Positions 61,469-64,000 of a stretch of DNA of 64,000 nt are shown piece after piece (the first letter of the stretch is position 1; every line of letters begins with the position of its first letter). Source of the stretch: Gammaproteobacteria bacterium (GTDB lineage: Bacteria > Pseudomonadota > Gammaproteobacteria > GRL18). The position numbers and the translations under genes are program-made. Location: positions 1 through 64,000 of the forward strand of contig JADGEK010000011.1 in assembly GCA_016744395.1 (NCBI GenBank), read 5' to 3'. The notes beneath the pieces were generated by a model. That model was not told where the DNA came from and did not search any database. It saw only the letters and a program-made list of their open reading frames with translations.

Positions 61469-62011
61469 ATGAACCCCAGTAAATTACAAGATATTCCAGT
61501 AAAAAATTTGAATATTCCGTTGGAGCGAGACGGGTTCTCACGCTCCCTGATTCGTGAGCTGAGCGGCTTGCTGGAAGAGATGATTGGACTGGATGAGGCC
61601 GCTGGCTTTATCAGTGTCGTGGGCCAGCGTATTGGATCTGAAATAGGGGGTTATTACAAAGAAGCACTACAGGTTTCCAGGCTCAACCAGCAACAAATCA
61701 GTGATGTGCTAGTGGATCTCAAGCTCCGCATTCAGGGTGACTTTTATATTATAGAAATCGATGAAAATAAGATCGTGATGGGGAATAATGCTTGTCCATT
61801 CGGTGACAAAGTCAAAAATCGTCCATCATTGTGTATGATGACATCCAATGTATTTGGCACTATTACTGCTGACAACAATGGCTATGCAAAAGTCGTATTG
61901 GATAAAACCATTGCACAGGGCGATCCGAGTTGCCATGTGACTGTTTTTTTCAAAGCGACTGATGAAGCAAATCTGGCCGATGGCAGAGAATACTACGAGG
62001 CTGGAGAATAA
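61469..62011 (+). CDS. MetOD1-like sensory domain protein
   Basis: A 180-residue soluble protein with a strong ribosome-binding site (AGGAG). Residues about 30-75 are helical (LEEMIGLDEAAGFISVVGQR). The C-terminal half has the spaced cysteines NNACPFGDKV, PSLCMMTSNVFG and DPSCHVTVFF, which fit the metanogen output domain 1 (MetOD1) pattern as I recall it. Such Cys could hold a metal, an Fe-S centre or a redox switch; this is an inference. It sits between the c-di-GMP protein and the kinase, 24 bp and 4 bp away, and may sense the input of this pathway. Confidence 0.6.
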   Translation: MNPSKLQDIPVKNLNIPLERDGFSRSLIRELSGLLEEMIGLDEAAGFISVVGQRIGSEIGGYYKEALQVSRLNQQQISDVLVDLKLRIQGDFYIIEIDENKIVMGNNACPFGDKVKNRPSLCMMTSNVFGTITADNNGYAKVVLDKTIAQGDPSCHVTVFFKATDEANLADGREYYEAGE

Positions 62012-62015
62012 TAGC

Positions 62016-63326
62016 ATGTTATCAGAAACCTTCATCAAGATCACCAATGCCTTGCCTGAGCTGCATTTTCTACTGACTCATGACGGCACCATTATTGCGG
62101 TTAATCAGGCAGTGAAAAAAAAAATCCCTGAACTGAATTCTAGTGTTAATACTTTGAATTTAGATGATTTGATAGTGGATGAATCAGCAAGATTGAAACC
62201 GTTGTTACAAATGTGGTCACGCAGTCAATCGCCACTGCCCGCAAATATTGTATTCAAAACTGATGGTGGTATGTCCATTAATTATTTGTGCAAAGGCAGT
62301 GTTATCAGGCCAGCTCTTAACAATGAACCTGCGTTGCTCATGATGAACTGTATTGATAAGCATCAATCTACCTCTGTATTTATCACCCTCAATGAAAAGA
62401 TTGAGCAATTAAAGCGAGAGATTAGTGAACGACACCGTATTGAACAGGAAGTCCGGTTATTAAATCAGGAGCTGGAAGAGCGGGTAAGGGCTCGAACATA
62501 TGAGCTGGAGGAAGTAAATACCGAACTCAGCCGCTCCCTTGAAAAGTTAAAAAGTACTCAGGATCACCTCGTGCGTACCGAGATTCTGGCCTCACTAGGG
62601 GGAATGGTTGCTGGAGTTGCCCATGAGATCAATACGCCGGTTGGAATCTGCGTTACTGCAGCTTCATTCCTGGAGGAACAAGCTCATCAATATCACAGAC
62701 GTTATAATGAAGGTGTGCTCACTCGTAAGGATTTTGAGTCTTTCCTTGATGAAGCACTGGAATCCTCAACTCTTATGCTTAACAACCTTAGCCGCGCCGC
62801 TGACCTTGTGAGCAGTTTTAAGCAACTAGCGGTAGACCAAACAAGTGATCAGCGACGTCATATTAATCTGAAAAGCTATATTGAGGAACTATTAATTAGC
62901 TTACAATCCTATTTTCATCATACATCCCACAAATTCAAACTCATTTGTCCAGTAGATATCAATATTGAAAGTTATCCTGGCGCCATCGCCCAAATCATTA
63001 ATAATCTAATCAACAATTCAATGATTCACGGTTTTGAGAGTATTGATGGTGGTTTGATCACGATTGAAGTCACCTGTGATCAAGATAATATTCAGCTGCA
63101 TTATAGTGACAATGGTATTGGAATTTCAAAGGAAAATCAGGCTTATATATTTGATCCTTTTTTTACCACTAAAAGAAATCAGGGCGGTAGCGGCCTGGGG
63201 CTGAATATTATCTACAATCTGATAACCAACAAACTAGGGGGTAAAATCAGGTTTACCAGCGAAGAACTTCAAAATACACATTTTTATATCAGCCTGCCAG
63301 TTTTGACCGATACCCAACAGTTATAA
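62016..63326 (+). CDS. PAS-containing sensor histidine kinase
   Basis: 436 residues from the ATG at 62016, preceded by GGAGA; the in-frame ATG at 61962 lies inside the upstream gene. A PAS-like domain is at about 1-110 (LPELHFLLTHDGTIIAVNQ). A coiled coil follows at about 125-195. The phosphoacceptor His is in GMVAGVAHEINTPVGI (near 205-212), with an insertion before the ATPase domain. The ATPase domain has N-box NLINNSMIHGFES, DNGIGISKEN and GGSGLGLNII. No membrane segment is present, so it is cytoplasmic. Its cognate receiver is likely the REC domain of the c-di-GMP protein two genes upstream. Confidence 0.9.
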   Translation: MLSETFIKITNALPELHFLLTHDGTIIAVNQAVKKKIPELNSSVNTLNLDDLIVDESARLKPLLQMWSRSQSPLPANIVFKTDGGMSINYLCKGSVIRPALNNEPALLMMNCIDKHQSTSVFITLNEKIEQLKREISERHRIEQEVRLLNQELEERVRARTYELEEVNTELSRSLEKLKSTQDHLVRTEILASLGGMVAGVAHEINTPVGICVTAASFLEEQAHQYHRRYNEGVLTRKDFESFLDEALESSTLMLNNLSRAADLVSSFKQLAVDQTSDQRRHINLKSYIEELLISLQSYFHHTSHKFKLICPVDINIESYPGAIAQIINNLINNSMIHGFESIDGGLITIEVTCDQDNIQLHYSDNGIGISKENQAYIFDPFFTTKRNQGGSGLGLNIIYNLITNKLGGKIRFTSEELQNTHFYISLPVLTDTQQL

Positions 63327-63395
63327 ATTTTCCCGATGAGCCCAACTCACAACTACCTTACAGAGATGTGCAATACATTATGTCTATCATGCAAA

Positions 63396-64000
63396 TTAAT
63401 CACAATCCACTTCTTGCGCAGCACGTACAATCAGCTCTGCTCCATTTTCTTTTTTCCAGGCATTCTCGCTCAACACTCTCCTAAAATGCTTAGCCCCGTT
63501 GCAGGAATGCATCAAACCCAATACATGACGAGTCAAATGAATCAAAGGAACGCCCTTTATCATTTCCTGATCAACATAGTCAGCATAGGCATTAATGATT
63601 TCTTTTCTGGTCGGCTTTTTCTCATTAGAACCATAAAAACACTGGTCAACATCCGCCATTAAATAGGTATTATGATAAGCCTCACGACCTATCATTACGC
63701 CATCGACATGATCCAAATGACTGTGCATATCATTTATTGTTTTAATCCCGCCATTGATGGAAATGTGTAAATCTGGAAAATCATTTTTCAGCTGATAGAC
63801 AAAATCATAACGCAGTGGCGGTACATCTCGATTCTGCTTAGGGCTCAAGCCCTCTAACCAGGCTTTACGAGCATGAATGGTAAAATGCTCACAACCTGCT
63901 TGACTGACCAGCTCAACGAGATCTTGTAGCTGTTCATAGTCATCTTCATGGTCAATTCCAATTCGGGTTTTTAGCGAAATGGGGATATCCACACTGTCGA
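63396..64000 (-). CDS. dusA: tRNA-dihydrouridine synthase A, cut by window end
   Basis: The C-terminal 200 residues of DusA. Reading continues upstream of the GTG at 63992 to the window edge, as D-S-V-D-I-P-I-S-L-K-T-R-I-G, so the true start lies outside. Motifs include the FMN- and tRNA-binding KTRIGID, HARKAWLEGLSPKQNRDVPPL, SINGGIKT and GVMIGREAYHNTYLM. The family tail is HVLGLMHSCNGAKHFRRVLSE. The enzyme reduces uridines in the D-loop of tRNA. It is convergent with the histidine kinase gene, with a 69-bp gap and no clear terminator. Confidence 0.95.
   Translation of the reverse strand, partial: DSVDIPISLKTRIGIDHEDDYEQLQDLVELVSQAGCEHFTIHARKAWLEGLSPKQNRDVPPLRYDFVYQLKNDFPDLHISINGGIKTINDMHSHLDHVDGVMIGREAYHNTYLMADVDQCFYGSNEKKPTRKEIINAYADYVDQEMIKGVPLIHLTRHVLGLMHSCNGAKHFRRVLSENAWKKENGAELIVRAAQEVDCD

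Noticed and set aside
1-64000. tRNA, rRNA or CRISPR arrays
   Set aside because: No cloverleaf, rRNA signature or regularly spaced repeat array was recognised by reading. A tRNAscan or CRISPR search could still find something missed.

Overview
The window reads as the chromosome of an AT-rich gammaproteobacterium outside the Enterobacterales. The evidence is the conserved lnt-corC-ybeY-phoH-miaB block, hrpA, syd, an Rsd/AlgQ protein, a DUF2835 gene, CheV, and an Mla/Pqi-type MCE transporter. A TtrS/TtrR-like two-component pair and a TatT-type TRAP transporter suggest a free-living, probably aquatic, metabolically flexible cell. I cannot name the genus from the sequence. No rRNA, tRNA or CRISPR array was recognised.

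Positions 1 to about 12,100 are an accessory region. It holds a degenerate IS91-type element with a tyrosine recombinase (1-1867), a small SmpA-like protein, an ankyrin fragment, a Sel1-repeat protein, a predicted HicA-like toxin-antitoxin pair (5099-5900), a complete IS200-type element (5978-6590), an integrase fragment, a freshly duplicated RAYT-like HUH transposase gene (7070-9120) with short direct repeats, and an LRV/HEAT-repeat protein with a PcfJ-like end. A divergent repeat of about 195 bp occurs downstream of two of the repeat-protein genes.

From 12.1 to 39.5 kb the gene content is mostly core. It comprises a TRAP operon (TatT-DctP-DctQ-DctM), an MCE lipid-transport operon, the lnt-corC and ybeY-phoH-miaB envelope/RNA block, a secreted or anchored caspase-like protein, a His-rich lipoprotein with a possible Fur box, a TraB/GumN protein, amtB with a clear sigma-54/NtrC-type promoter, and mazG followed by an RND efflux adaptor and permease.

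From 39.5 to 47 kb are regulatory and signalling genes. A large palindromic intergenic element (39600-39712) lies between mazG and rsd. Then come cheV with a FliA-like promoter, the TtrS/TtrR-like pair, a candidate CsrB/RsmZ-type sRNA (about 44700-44890), and PilZ, pentapeptide-repeat, thioesterase, DUF2835 and SAP-domain genes.

From 47 to 64 kb are hrpA, then an operon of a very long protein (two cNMP-binding domains, a Cys-less rhodanese domain and about 740 residues of coiled coil) with yigZ, syd and a PP2C phosphatase. An MFS transporter follows, then a three-gene c-di-GMP signalling operon (REC-PAS-PAS-GGDEF*-EAL, a MetOD1-like sensor, a histidine kinase). The window ends inside dusA.

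The least ordinary items are the GGA-rich sRNA candidate, the palindrome whose apical hairpins carry ANGGA hexaloops, the cNMP/rhodanese/coiled-coil operon, the caspase-SHOCT protein and the recent tandem duplication of the HUH transposase. A shared Csr/c-di-GMP regulatory theme in the 39-63 kb part is an inference.
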